Positions 37,135 through 45,317 of a DNA stretch of 64,000 nucleotides are shown here, piece after piece. Every line of letters starts with the position of its first letter. The stretch's first letter is position 1. The position numbers were made by a program, and so were the translations under genes. The notes under the pieces are model-generated. The model ran no database searches, had not been told where the DNA came from, and was given only the letters and a program-made list of their open reading frames with translations. This stretch comes from DASUPK01 sp963848955 (GTDB taxonomy: Bacteria; Actinomycetota; Thermoleophilia; Solirubrobacterales; 70-9): assembly GCA_963848955.1 (NCBI GenBank), contig CAWKFQ010000011.1, positions 1 to 64,000 of the forward strand, given 5' to 3'.

Positions 37135-38037
37135 CTACGCAGCCGCGCCGGTGAGGAGGACGGCGACCCGCTCCCCGGTGAGCGTCTCGGGGTGCCGAGC
37201 CAGTGCCGCGACCCCCGCGGCCCCGGCCGGCTCGACCAGCACGCCCAACGACTCAGCGACCAGCGCCATCGCGGCCCGGAGGTCATCGTCATCCACAAGC
37301 ACCACCTCGTCGACGAGTTCCAGGACTCGCTCCAGCGACTCAGGCACCGGATCCGTGATCGCGAGTGCTCCGGCGATCGTCCCCTCGCCGGCGACCGAGA
37401 CCGGCCGTCGGGCCGCGAAGCTTTGCGCCATGGCGGGGGCGCCGCTCGCGCACACGCCCACGACTCTGGTGTCCGGCCGGCGCGATTTCAGCCAGCGGGC
37501 GACGCCGGTGATCAGCGCTCCGTCGCCCAGCTGTATCACGGCGGTGTCGATCGGATCCTTCGCAGCCAGCTCGACGCCGATCGTCCCGGCGCCCTCGGCA
37601 ATGGCGGGTTCCAGCCCGTCGACCACCAGGTAGCGGCGCTCGCCGTCGGCGGCATATTCGCGGGCGGCCGATTCGGGGCGCTCGTGCACCTCGACCTCGG
37701 CGTCGAGCGCCCGCATGCGGGCGACCTTCCCTTCCGGGGCGTCGGGCCCGACGAAGATCTGGACCGGCGCACCCCGGTTCCGGGCCGCGTACGCGAGCCC
37801 CTGCCCGAAGTTGCCCGCGGTCGCGCAGACCCAGGTGAGGGAGGGATCGAGTTCTCGTGCCAGCAGCGAAGTGCCGCGCCCCTTGAAGCTGCCGATCGGG
37901 TTGAGCGTCTCGACCTTGACCAGGACCTCACGCCCGAACTCCTTGGAAAGCCGCTCGCTGACGAACTGAGGGGTGTTGAGGAAGACCGGATCGATCTCGG
38001 CGACGGCCGCCTCGATTCGCGTCAGGGAGAGATCCAT
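37135..38037 (-). CDS. PLP-dependent threonine/serine dehydratase-like enzyme
   Basis: 300 residues from ATG 38037. Fold type II motifs: LNPIGSFKGRG with the Schiff-base lysine, CATAGNFGQGLAYAARNRG, the phosphate-binding area VIQLGDGALITGVARWLK, and VEPAGAAGVAAL near the end. No ACT regulatory domain, so it is the catabolic or racemase/dehydratase type. Next gene upstream on the strand is a VOC protein, 25 bases away. Confidence 0.87.
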   Translation of the reverse strand: MDLSLTRIEAAVAEIDPVFLNTPQFVSERLSKEFGREVLVKVETLNPIGSFKGRGTSLLARELDPSLTWVCATAGNFGQGLAYAARNRGAPVQIFVGPDAPEGKVARMRALDAEVEVHERPESAAREYAADGERRYLVVDGLEPAIAEGAGTIGVELAAKDPIDTAVIQLGDGALITGVARWLKSRRPDTRVVGVCASGAPAMAQSFAARRPVSVAGEGTIAGALAITDPVPESLERVLELVDEVVLVDDDDLRAAMALVAESLGVLVEPAGAAGVAALARHPETLTGERVAVLLTGAAA

Positions 38038-38062
38038 ATTTCGCTCGCGCCACCCCGCGGCG

Positions 38063-38410
38063 TCAAGTCTGCCGGTGTGAGACCACGTTGACCATCGTGC
38101 CTCCCGGCTCGCGCAGCATGAACCGGCGGACGCCCCAGTCCTCGTCGCGCAGCGGGTAGGCGATCTCGTAGCCCAGCTCGATGGCCCGGGCGTGGACGGC
38201 GTCCACGTCATCGACCCCGACCGAGATTCCGGGTGCCGCCGGGTCGTCGTTCGAGATGATCGTTACCTGGGCCGCCGGGTTGTCAGGTGAGGCGACGGTC
38301 ATCACCCAGCCCAGATCCATGGCCGGCTCGAAGCCGAGCAGCCGCACGAAGAAATCCTGCGTTTCGTCCGGCTGCTCCGAGCGCAGGTTGGGTACTGCCC
38401 TCGAGATCAA
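38063..38410 (-). CDS. VOC/glyoxalase-fold protein
   Basis: 115 residues: RAVPNLRSEQPDETQDFFVRLLGFEPAMD, ISVGVDDVDAVHARAIELGYEIAYPLRDEDWGVRRFMLREPGGTMVNVVSH. One VOC module pair without a clear full set of metal ligands. Starts inside the stop of the arginase gene (ATGA), so it is coupled to it. Confidence 0.85.
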   Translation of the reverse strand: MISRAVPNLRSEQPDETQDFFVRLLGFEPAMDLGWVMTVASPDNPAAQVTIISNDDPAAPGISVGVDDVDAVHARAIELGYEIAYPLRDEDWGVRRFMLREPGGTMVNVVSHRQT

Positions 38411-39363
38411 CGGTCCTCCACTGATCGAACCTTAGGGCCAGTTCCCGTCAGTCCCGCCGCGAGATCGCCGACGAGGCGCTCGATCGAACCCGCGCCCTCC
38501 TCGACGTGGTTCGGGTTGAACTCGGTGACCGTGACGCCGGCGAGGGCGGGTGAGGCGAGTAGCACCGCCAGCGCGGCTGCCGCCTGCTCGTAGGCGAGCC
38601 CCTCGTTGCGGCCTGGATTTTCCGAGAGCGGGGTATCGGTGAAGTCGACCACGTCGACGTCGAAGTGGACGAGCAATCGATCCGACCCGGCTAGCACGTC
38701 GAGCGCCCTCTTGGCCGCCCCGGCGGGGTCGTCACGCACCTCGTCCACTGGGATTGCCTCCAGCTCGAGCCGGTCGATCGTCTCGCGCTCGTGCGGCCGT
38801 GCCTGTTCGGGGCCCCAGGCGAGGAGCACCACCTGCTCCGGCGCAAGCAGCGGCACGCGCGAGCCGACCTCGACCAGCTCGCGCTCGGCGCCCTCGTCGC
38901 CCAGCATGTGGGCCATCCCCATCCAGTCGAGGGCGCCCGGCGGCGCGCTCGTCGGGATGTTGAGGTCCGCGTGCAGATCGAAGTAGATGAGCCCGACGCT
39001 GTCGGAGCGCTCGACGTGCCCGGCGACGGTGCCGACTCCGATCGTGCAGTCGCCACCCAGGACGAGGGTGATCTCCTGGGCGAGGATGGACTCGACGACG
39101 CGCGCCGCGGTGTCGTCGACGATCTCGACGACCTTGCCGAGGTTCTGGGCGAGCGGCCGCGCACGGTCGGGCCGCCAGCGCCAGACCTCGCGATCGCCGT
39201 AGTCCGAGACTTCGACGCCGGAGTCCCGGAGAACCTCGACGATGCCGGCCTGGCGCAGCGCCGCCGGCGCCTGCTCCTGGCCCGGTGCGAACGCTCCGGC
39301 GCTGGTTGGGACGCCGATCACTCCCACCTTCAGCCCGTCGCGTTGCGTCGGCGAGAGATCCAC
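38407..39363 (-). CDS. Arginase/agmatinase-family ureohydrolase
   Basis: 318 residues. The binuclear-metal motifs are GGDCTIG (where arginases have GGDHS), IYFDLHADLN (DxHxD) and VHFDVDVVDF (DxDxxD). All metal aspartates are present, but the first histidine is replaced by cysteine, so catalysis may be altered. Possible substrates are arginine, agmatine, formiminoglutamate or another guanidino compound. Leads a minus-strand run with the VOC and dehydratase genes. Confidence 0.86.
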   Translation of the reverse strand: MDLSPTQRDGLKVGVIGVPTSAGAFAPGQEQAPAALRQAGIVEVLRDSGVEVSDYGDREVWRWRPDRARPLAQNLGKVVEIVDDTAARVVESILAQEITLVLGGDCTIGVGTVAGHVERSDSVGLIYFDLHADLNIPTSAPPGALDWMGMAHMLGDEGAERELVEVGSRVPLLAPEQVVLLAWGPEQARPHERETIDRLELEAIPVDEVRDDPAGAAKRALDVLAGSDRLLVHFDVDVVDFTDTPLSENPGRNEGLAYEQAAAALAVLLASPALAGVTVTEFNPNHVEEGAGSIERLVGDLAAGLTGTGPKVRSVEDR

Positions 39364-39366
39364 GCT

Positions 39367-39807
39367 CTAAGCGCCGGCCGCGATGGCGGCTCGCGCGTCC
39401 TCGAGCGTGTCGTACTGGAGGATTTGCGTGATCAGCCCATCCCTGACCTCGCAGGCGTAGGACATCTCGAGCTCGGTCCTGGCGCCGCTGCCTTTGCCGA
39501 GCCCCCAGTGGCTGTTCGGCACCAGCACGAAATCACCCGCATCGATGAACTCGATCCAGGTCGAGTGGAACTCGCTGAAGGGCTCCATCCAGGCCCCGAG
39601 ATAGCGGGCCACGCCGTCCAGGCCGCGGTAGACGGGGTCGATGCCGGTGCCGATTCCCGAGTCGAGGGTCCTGATCTCGATATCGGGCGAGCACTTGGGC
39701 GCGAGAGCCTCGCGGACCACATCCGCGCCCCAGTCGACCTCGGCGGTGTTGATCGCCTGGAACGGCTCCAGCAGCGACCTGACGACGTCCACGTTGCGCT
39801 CGGACAT
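39367..39807 (-). CDS. NTF2/SnoaL-like protein
   Basis: 146 residues: NVDVVRSLLEPFQAINTAEVDWG, CSPDIEIRTLDSG, YRGLDGVARYLGAWMEPFSEFHSTWIEFIDAGDFVLV, CEVRDGLITQILQYDTLEDARAAI. A typical single-domain NTF2-fold protein without recognisable catalytic residues. Divergent from another NTF2 gene 11 bases away. Confidence 0.82.
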   Translation of the reverse strand: MSERNVDVVRSLLEPFQAINTAEVDWGADVVREALAPKCSPDIEIRTLDSGIGTGIDPVYRGLDGVARYLGAWMEPFSEFHSTWIEFIDAGDFVLVPNSHWGLGKGSGARTELEMSYACEVRDGLITQILQYDTLEDARAAIAAGA

Positions 39808-39818
39808 AGGATCGGATT

Positions 39819-40220
39819 GTGACCCGCGAGGACGTCGACCGCTGGCTCGCCGAGTACGTCGAGGCGTGGAAGACCTACGACCCCGAGCGAATCGCCGCGC
39901 TCTTCAGCGAGGACATCGCCTACCGGTATCACCCCTACGACGACGCCATCGAGGGCCGCGACGAGGTTGTCAAGGCCTGGCGCGAGGAGGGCGACCACTC
40001 CGAGGCCGGCACGCGGGACGAGCCCGGCACCTTCGAGGCCGCGTATCGGGCGGTGGCGGTCGACGGCGACGTCGCGGTCGCCACCGGCATCAGCTCCTAC
40101 AGGGACTCACCCGACGGCCCGGTGGCGCGCGTCTACGACAACTGCTTCGTGATGCAGTTCGACTCCGAGGGGCGCTGCCGCGAGTTCACTGAGTGGTTCA
40201 TGCAGAGAAAGAGCCCGTAG
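39819..40220 (+). CDS. NTF2/SnoaL-like protein
   Basis: 133 residues from GTG 39819. Pattern WLAEYVEAWKTYDPERIAALFSEDIAYRYHPYDDAIEGRDEVVKAW and CFVMQFDSEGRCREFTEWFMQR, the usual helix, cone of strands and closing strand. Ligand unknown. The short divergent gap to the previous gene suggests a shared control region. Confidence 0.84.
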   Translation: MTREDVDRWLAEYVEAWKTYDPERIAALFSEDIAYRYHPYDDAIEGRDEVVKAWREEGDHSEAGTRDEPGTFEAAYRAVAVDGDVAVATGISSYRDSPDGPVARVYDNCFVMQFDSEGRCREFTEWFMQRKSP

Positions 40221-40281
40221 GGCGGAGGGCACGGAAAGGTTTGCTCGTAGAGTTCGGACGCTCTCACCTGGGGGCCTGAGC

Positions 40282-40708
40282 GTGCGAATCGTCCTCAACA
40301 TCATCTGGCTCGTCTTCGCCGGCCTTTGGGCCACCATCCTCTGGTGTCTCGCCGGGATCGTGATGTGCGTCCTGATCATCACGATCCCCTTCGGAATCCA
40401 GGCTTTCAAGATCGCGAGCTCTCACCATCTGGCCCTTCGGCCGCACTCTCGTGAAGCGGCCCGAGGCGGGAGTCGCCTCGGCGATCGGGAATGTGATCTG
40501 GTTCGTGCTCGCCGGCTGGTGGCTGGCGATCGCTCACCTGGTGACGTCGGTCCTCCTTGCGATCACCATCATCGGCATCCCGCTCGCCCTGGCCAACCTG
40601 AAGCTGGTGATGGTGTCGTTGCTGCCCTTCGGGCGAGAAGTAGTGCCCATCAGCGAGGCAAGAGCAGCGAGCCGCGAAGGGCAGAACATCGACTTCGGGT
40701 CGCTCTAG
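40282..40708 (+). CDS. YccF family membrane protein, frameshifted
   Basis: About 141 residues from GTG 40282. Two YccF repeats: NIIWLVFAGLWATILWCLAGIVMCVLIITIPFGIQAFKI, then after one extra base near 40425 TIWPFGRTLVKRPEAG, GNVIWFVLAGWWLAIAHLV, ITIIGIPLALANLKL and LPFGREVV. Four membrane helices. Correcting the base gives a full-length family member. The function of YccF is not established. Confidence 0.83.
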
Positions 40709-40728
40709 CCCTCCATCTCGGAGAGGGC
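40708..40728 (+). terminator. Hairpin after the YccF gene
   Basis: GCCCTC (40708-40713) pairs perfectly with GAGGGC (40723-40728) across a nine-base loop, beginning at the stop codon. No U-tract. Confidence 0.4.
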
Positions 40729-40796
40729 GGTTAGGTCCGGGACTTCTCTATCTCGCGCCGACCGGCGGCTTCGCCGCGTGGAGATAGTGTGAGCCG

Positions 40797-41561
40797 GTGA
40801 GCGCGAAGCGTGGGATCTTCCTCCCGCCGTTCGACGAGCTGGTCGATCCCAGAACCCTGGTGGAGCTCGCGCAGGCCGCGGAGGAGCGGGGCTGGGACGG
40901 ATTCTTCCTCTGGGACCACATCGCGTACCGAGCGCCCGTGCGAGCCCTCGCCGACCCCTGGGTTGCGCTGGGCGCGATCGCCAACGCGACGGAGAAGCTG
41001 CGGCTTGGGCCGATGGTCACCCCGCTTTCGCGGCGGCGTGTGCAGAAGGTGGCCCGGGAGACGGTCACGCTGGACCGCCTCAGCGGCGGGCGCCTGACGT
41101 TCGGAGTCGGGCTCGGCGGCGCGGAGGACATCGAGCTGGAGCCGTTCGGGGAAGAGGTCGACCCACGCAAGCGGGCGCAGTTGCTCGACGAAGGGCTTGC
41201 GAGGCTGACCGCGTACTGGGCAGGCGAGTTCGAGCCCCCTCCCGTCCAGCAGCCGCGCATCCCCGTCTGGGTGGCGGCTCGCTGGCCGAACCGGCGACCC
41301 GTGAGGCGAGCCGCCCGCTGGGATGGCCTCTTCGTGATCGATCTTGCCGGGCGACCGGACGCGCTGGAGGAGGTCGCGAACGAAGTTCGCGACCTACGCG
41401 CGGGAAATGACGATCCCTTCGATCTCGTCGTGGAAATCCCCTTCGGCGACGACGCCGCTCCATGGGAGGCCGCGGGCGCGACCTGGATCCTCACCGACAG
41501 CGACTCACTTCAGCCCCGGCTCGCCGACGTGCGCGACGCGATCGACGCCGGCCCGAGCTGA
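40797..41561 (+). CDS. LLM-class flavin-dependent oxidoreductase
   Basis: 254 residues from GTG 40797. Luciferase-like TIM-barrel pattern: GIFLPPFDELVDPRTLVELAQAAEERGWDGFFLWDH, LGPMVTPLSRRRVQKVARETVTLDRLSGGRLTFGVGLG, PVWVAARWPNRRPVRRAARWDG. It uses reduced FMN or F420, the latter common in this phylum. Shorter than most members, lacking part of the C-terminal helix region. Its last 57 bases overlap the 3' end of the ABC ATPase gene on the other strand. Confidence 0.87.
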   Translation: MSAKRGIFLPPFDELVDPRTLVELAQAAEERGWDGFFLWDHIAYRAPVRALADPWVALGAIANATEKLRLGPMVTPLSRRRVQKVARETVTLDRLSGGRLTFGVGLGGAEDIELEPFGEEVDPRKRAQLLDEGLARLTAYWAGEFEPPPVQQPRIPVWVAARWPNRRPVRRAARWDGLFVIDLAGRPDALEEVANEVRDLRAGNDDPFDLVVEIPFGDDAAPWEAAGATWILTDSDSLQPRLADVRDAIDAGPS

Positions 41562-42278
41562 GGCGACGGTCTTCATGTAGACGTCCTCGAGGGTGGCGGC
41601 GTCGAAGGCCTCCTTGAGGCCGGCGGCGGTGTCGCGGGCCATGATCCGGCCGCCGCCGATCAGCGCGATCTCCTCGCAGAGCGCCTCGGCCTCCTCGAGG
41701 TAGTGGGTGGTGAGCAGGATCGTCGTGCCGCGCTCGTGCAGGCGGCGGATGTAGCGCCAGAGCTCGTGGCGGAGCTCGAGGTCGACGCCGGCGGTCGGCT
41801 CGTCGAGGATCACCAGGCGCGGCTCGTGTAGAAGCGCGCGGGCGAGCAGCAGCCGGCGGCGCATCCCGCCGGAGAGCTTGGGCGCGCGGACGTCGCGCTT
41901 GGCGCGCAGGTCGAAGACGTCGATCATCTCCTCGGCGCGCTCGGCGGCCGCCTCGCCGTTCATCCCGTAGTAGCCGCCGTGGTAGACGAGGGTCTCGAAG
42001 ACGGTCAGGAAGCGGTCCAGGTTGGGTTCCTGCTCGGCGATCCCGATCAGCCGCCGCGCCTCCATCGAATCACCGGGATGGCCGAACACCGTGATCTCGC
42101 CGTCGGTAAGCCGCAGCAGGTTGCAGACCGCGCTGATCAGCGTGGTCTTGCCGGCCCCGTTCGGTCCGAGCAGGCCGAAGAAGCTGCCGGCCGGCACCTC
42201 GAGGTCGAGGGCGTCGAGGGCGAGGGTGCCGTCGTCGTAGCGCTTGGTCAGTTGGCGCAACTGAAGGGCGGGTGTCAC
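41505..42278 (-). CDS. ABC transporter ATPase (drug/ABC-2 exporter type)
   Basis: 257 residues. Walker A GPNGAGKTT (about 38-46), Q-loop AEQEPNLDRFLTVFE, signature LSGGMRRRLLLARALLHEP, Walker B LVILDEPTAGVD, H-loop TTHYLEEAEAL. DrrA/YadG type, which pairs with a six-helix ABC-2 permease usually encoded directly after it. Here the same-strand permease is 4.4 kb away (36321-37103), and the 3' end overlaps an opposite-strand gene by 57 bases. Confidence 0.93.
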   Translation of the reverse strand: MTPALQLRQLTKRYDDGTLALDALDLEVPAGSFFGLLGPNGAGKTTLISAVCNLLRLTDGEITVFGHPGDSMEARRLIGIAEQEPNLDRFLTVFETLVYHGGYYGMNGEAAAERAEEMIDVFDLRAKRDVRAPKLSGGMRRRLLLARALLHEPRLVILDEPTAGVDLELRHELWRYIRRLHERGTTILLTTHYLEEAEALCEEIALIGGGRIMARDTAAGLKEAFDAATLEDVYMKTVASARAGVDRVAHVGEPGLK

Positions 42279-42323
42279 CCCTCCATGATTGCGATTCGCC
42301 GAAGTGGGCCCCTCGGAGGCGCC

Positions 42324-42632
42324 TCAGCTCGCCTGGTTCGGCTGGATGACCTCCAGAAGTGACACCTCGTAGCGCTCCACCGACGCGGTCTCACCGGGCC
42401 CGGTGACCTCCTCGCGTACGCGGGTCGCCTCGTCCTCGCTCGCCTGCATCGCATCGTCGTCCTCCCAAATGGAGATCACGACGATGGTTCCGTTCTCCCG
42501 GTCGGTGAGGAAGACGACGCCCTTCATCTCATCGGTCTGCCCCGGCTCCGTCGGAAGCACCTGCTTTTTCGTCTGCAGGTTCTCGTCGATGTTCTCCGGT
42601 GCGACCTCGTAGCGGGTTACGCGGGCGTGCAT
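42324..42632 (-). CDS. Antibiotic-biosynthesis-monooxygenase-like (ferredoxin-fold) small protein
   Basis: 102 residues. ARVTRYEVAPENIDENLQTKKQVLPTEPG, then GVVFLTDRENGTIVVISIWEDDDAMQASEDEATRVRE and SVERYEVSLLEV follow the ABM dimeric alpha+beta barrel pattern. No cofactor residues evident; the role is unknown. Confidence 0.75.
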   Translation of the reverse strand: MHARVTRYEVAPENIDENLQTKKQVLPTEPGQTDEMKGVVFLTDRENGTIVVISIWEDDDAMQASEDEATRVREEVTGPGETASVERYEVSLLEVIQPNQAS

Positions 42633-42707
42633 TCAGACCTCCTGTCGGCTCGGACTCTCGCCAGTCTTACACGGTCTGAGCGCCGGTTCGACGCATAGGG
42701 TCCGGCC

Positions 42708-43541
42708 ATGGCCGTGATCCTCTCCTTCGGCTCCGCCGCGGTTTTCGCGCTGGGGATCGTGCTGCAGCAGCGCGTCGTGATGGACGCGCCGGAGGCGAAG
42801 GAGGCGAGCGCAGGACTTCTCTTCCGGCTGATTCAGCACCCGGTCTGGCTGGCCGGAATCGCCGCGTACGGAATCGCTTTCGGCATGCAGGCGGCCGCGC
42901 TCGGCGACGGTCGGTTGGTCGTGGTGCAGCCGATCCTCGCGACGACGATCGTGTTCGCGCTGCCACTCGGCGTCTGGCTCTCGGCGCAGCGAGTCACGAG
43001 GCGAGACGTCATCGCCGCCTTCGTGGTCACCGCAGGCCTCGCCCTCTTCCTGGTGTTGGCGGATCCCTCCGGTGGCCGCGAGGACGCGCCGCTTGGCGAG
43101 TGGGTCGTCGCGGGGGCGGTGGTGATCGGCGTCGCCGCCGGGCTGACCGTCGCGGGGCTTGCCCGCGCGGGGGCGCTGCGGGCCGCTTTTCTAGGCACGG
43201 CATCCGGCCTGCTCTTCGGCCTGGTCTCGGCCCTGACCAAGGGCGCCGTCGAGGTCCTCCAGGACGACGGCGTCGGCGTGCTCGCCAACTGGCACCTCTA
43301 TGCCCTGATCGTCGTCGGGTTCGCCGGGATGACCATCACCCAGCTCTCCCTGGGGACCGGGATCCTGCCGCCTGCGGTCGCCACCAGCTCGATCTTCAAC
43401 CCGGCAGTGAGCGTGGTCCTCGGCCTCACCCTGTTCGAGGAGCGCGTCCATCACTCGACCGCCGGCCGGATCGGAGCCGTGCTCGCCCTGCTCGCGATGT
43501 TCGCCGGGATCGCCGCGCTCGCGCTGAGCAAGCGCGAGTAG
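42708..43541 (+). CDS. DMT-superfamily (EamA-like) transporter
   Basis: 277 residues and nine to ten membrane helices. Typical segments are SFGSAAVFALGIVLQQRVVMDAPEA, LVVVQPILATTIVFALPLGVWL at the end of the first repeat, and VATSSIFNPAVSVVLGLTLFEERV at the matching place of the second. Transported substrate unknown; possibly a metabolite exporter. Confidence 0.87.
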   Translation: MAVILSFGSAAVFALGIVLQQRVVMDAPEAKEASAGLLFRLIQHPVWLAGIAAYGIAFGMQAAALGDGRLVVVQPILATTIVFALPLGVWLSAQRVTRRDVIAAFVVTAGLALFLVLADPSGGREDAPLGEWVVAGAVVIGVAAGLTVAGLARAGALRAAFLGTASGLLFGLVSALTKGAVEVLQDDGVGVLANWHLYALIVVGFAGMTITQLSLGTGILPPAVATSSIFNPAVSVVLGLTLFEERVHHSTAGRIGAVLALLAMFAGIAALALSKRE

Positions 43542-43609
43542 CGCGGTAATCGCCGTTCTTGCGATGCTTGCTTTGTGCGCCTCTTCGAACGCCGCGACCT
43601 GACCGGCTC

Positions 43610-44940
43610 ATGAGCCAGAACGGGCGCCAACGCGTGGTGGTGATCGGTGGCGGCTTCGGCGGCCTGCAGGCGGTGCATGCACCTCCGCCGGGCGAACGGT
43701 CGAGGTGACGCTCGATCGACCGGCGCAACTTCCACCTCTTCCAGCCGCTGAGCTACCAGGTGGCGACGGGGGCGCTGTCGGCGAGCGAGATCGCTTCCGC
43801 TGCGGTGCGATCTTCAGGCGCAGTCGGAACGTCCGGGTGCTGCTGGCGGAAGGTGACCGGTTTCGACCTCGACGGACGCTCGGTGAGCCTCGAGCCCGGA
43901 GCCGGCGACGACGGGACCGCTCACGATCCCGTACGACACCCTGATCGTCGCCGGCGGCTCGCACTACTCGTACTTCGGTCACGACGAGTGGCAGGAGGTC
44001 GCGCCCGAGGTCAAGTCGCTGGAGAGCGCCCTCGGCGGTGCGCGGCGCAGATCCTGAGCGCCTTCGAGGCCGCCGAGCTCGAGACCGGACGAGGAGCGAG
44101 CGACGCGGCCTGGCTCACCTTCGTCGTGGTCGGCGGCGGGCCGACCGGTGTCGAGATGGCCGGCCAGATCGGGGAGCTCGCCCGCGACACGCTGCGGCGC
44201 GAGTTCCGCTCGATGGATCCCGCCGAGGGCAAGGTGCTGCTGGTCGAGATCGTCGACCGGCGTGCTGACCAGCTTCCCGCCGTAGCTGTCGGCGAAGGCC
44301 GCTCGCGTCGCTCGAGCACCTCGGCGTCACGCCGCTGCTCGGCCACACGGTCGTGGACATCGACGAGCACGGCGTCACGATCGAGGATCCCGACCACGCG
44401 CCAGGAGCGCGTCCCCTCGCGCACCGTGATCTGGGCCGCCGGCGTGACGGCCTCCGCGCTGCGCGCCAGCTCGGCGGAGGCCACGGGAGCCGAGGTCGAC
44501 CGAGCTGGGCGCGTCTCGGTCGCGCCCGACCTGACGCTTCCCGGCCACCCCGAGGTGTTCGCGCTCGGCGACATGGTCCGGGTGCTCGACGAGCACGGCG
44601 AGCCGCAGCCGCTGCTGGGCGTCGCGCCGGTTGCCATGCAGCAGGGTCGCTACGCGGCCAGGGTGGTCAAGGCGCGGCTGCGCGACCGGGAGCACGAAGC
44701 CCTTCCACTACCGCGACAAGGGCAACCTCGCGACCATCGGCCGCGCTCGCGCGGTGGCCGACCTCCACGCGGTGAAGCTGAGCGGGTTCCCCGCCTGGGT
44801 CACCTGGCTGGTCGTCCACATCTTCTATCTGATCGGATTCCAGAACCGGATCCTCGTGATGATCCGCTGGGCGTTCAGCTTCTTCACCCGCGGGCGGGGC
44901 GGCCGCGTGATCGAGGATTTCGGCCAGGAGCGGGTAGGGT
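43610..44940 (+). pseudogene. Type II NADH dehydrogenase-like flavoprotein with ten or more one-base indels
   Basis: The order of NDH-2 motifs is preserved but scattered over all three frames: RVVVIGGGFGGLQAV (FAD), NFHLFQPLSYQVATGALSASEIA, VTGFDLDG, TLIVAGGSHYSYFGHDEW, FVVVGGGPTGVEMAGQIGEL (NADH), TVIWAAGVTASAL, APDLTLPGHPEVFALGDMV and a C-terminal membrane-binding end LVVHIFYLIGFQNRILVMIRW. At least ten single-base changes are needed, nearly all removals of an extra base. Neighbouring genes on both sides are intact. Either a locally poor consensus or a dead gene; the insertion bias favours the first. The end is not precisely defined. Confidence 0.72.
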
Positions 44941-44947
44941 CGCCCGC

Positions 44948-45295
44948 ATGGGAGCCGACCGCAAGGAGCTCGCCCGAGAGCTCTACGCCGCCTTCTCCGC
45001 CGGAGACCGTCAGTTCTTCGAGGAGCACCTCGCAGAAGACCTGACCTTCTCGAGCCCGCCCGACCCGGCGCTCGATCGCAGAGGGTTCTTCGAGCGATGC
45101 TGGCCGGGAGCCGGGCAGGGCCAGGGCATCGACATCGTCCGGCTGATCGAGTCGGGCGACGAGGTCATCGTCACCTATGAGCTGAAGCGGCCGGACGGCA
45201 GCGGCGGGCGCAACACCGAGGTGCTCACCTTCGAGGACGACAGGGTCACGAGGATCGAGGTCTACTTCGGCTGGGACCTCCAGACGAGCGGCTAA
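44948..45295 (+). CDS. NTF2/SnoaL-like protein
   Basis: 115 residues from ATG 44948: ELARELYAAFSAGDRQFFEEHLAEDLTFSSPPDPALDRRGFFERCWPGA, VRLIESGDEVIVTYELKRPDG, RNTEVLTFEDDRVTRIEVYFGWDL. A ketosteroid-isomerase-like fold; catalytic role unknown. It sits between the damaged NDH-2 and the acyl-CoA ligase. Confidence 0.83.
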   Translation: MGADRKELARELYAAFSAGDRQFFEEHLAEDLTFSSPPDPALDRRGFFERCWPGAGQGQGIDIVRLIESGDEVIVTYELKRPDGSGGRNTEVLTFEDDRVTRIEVYFGWDLQTSG

Positions 45296-45317
45296 CTTTG
45301 CGGCAGGTGAGGAGATC

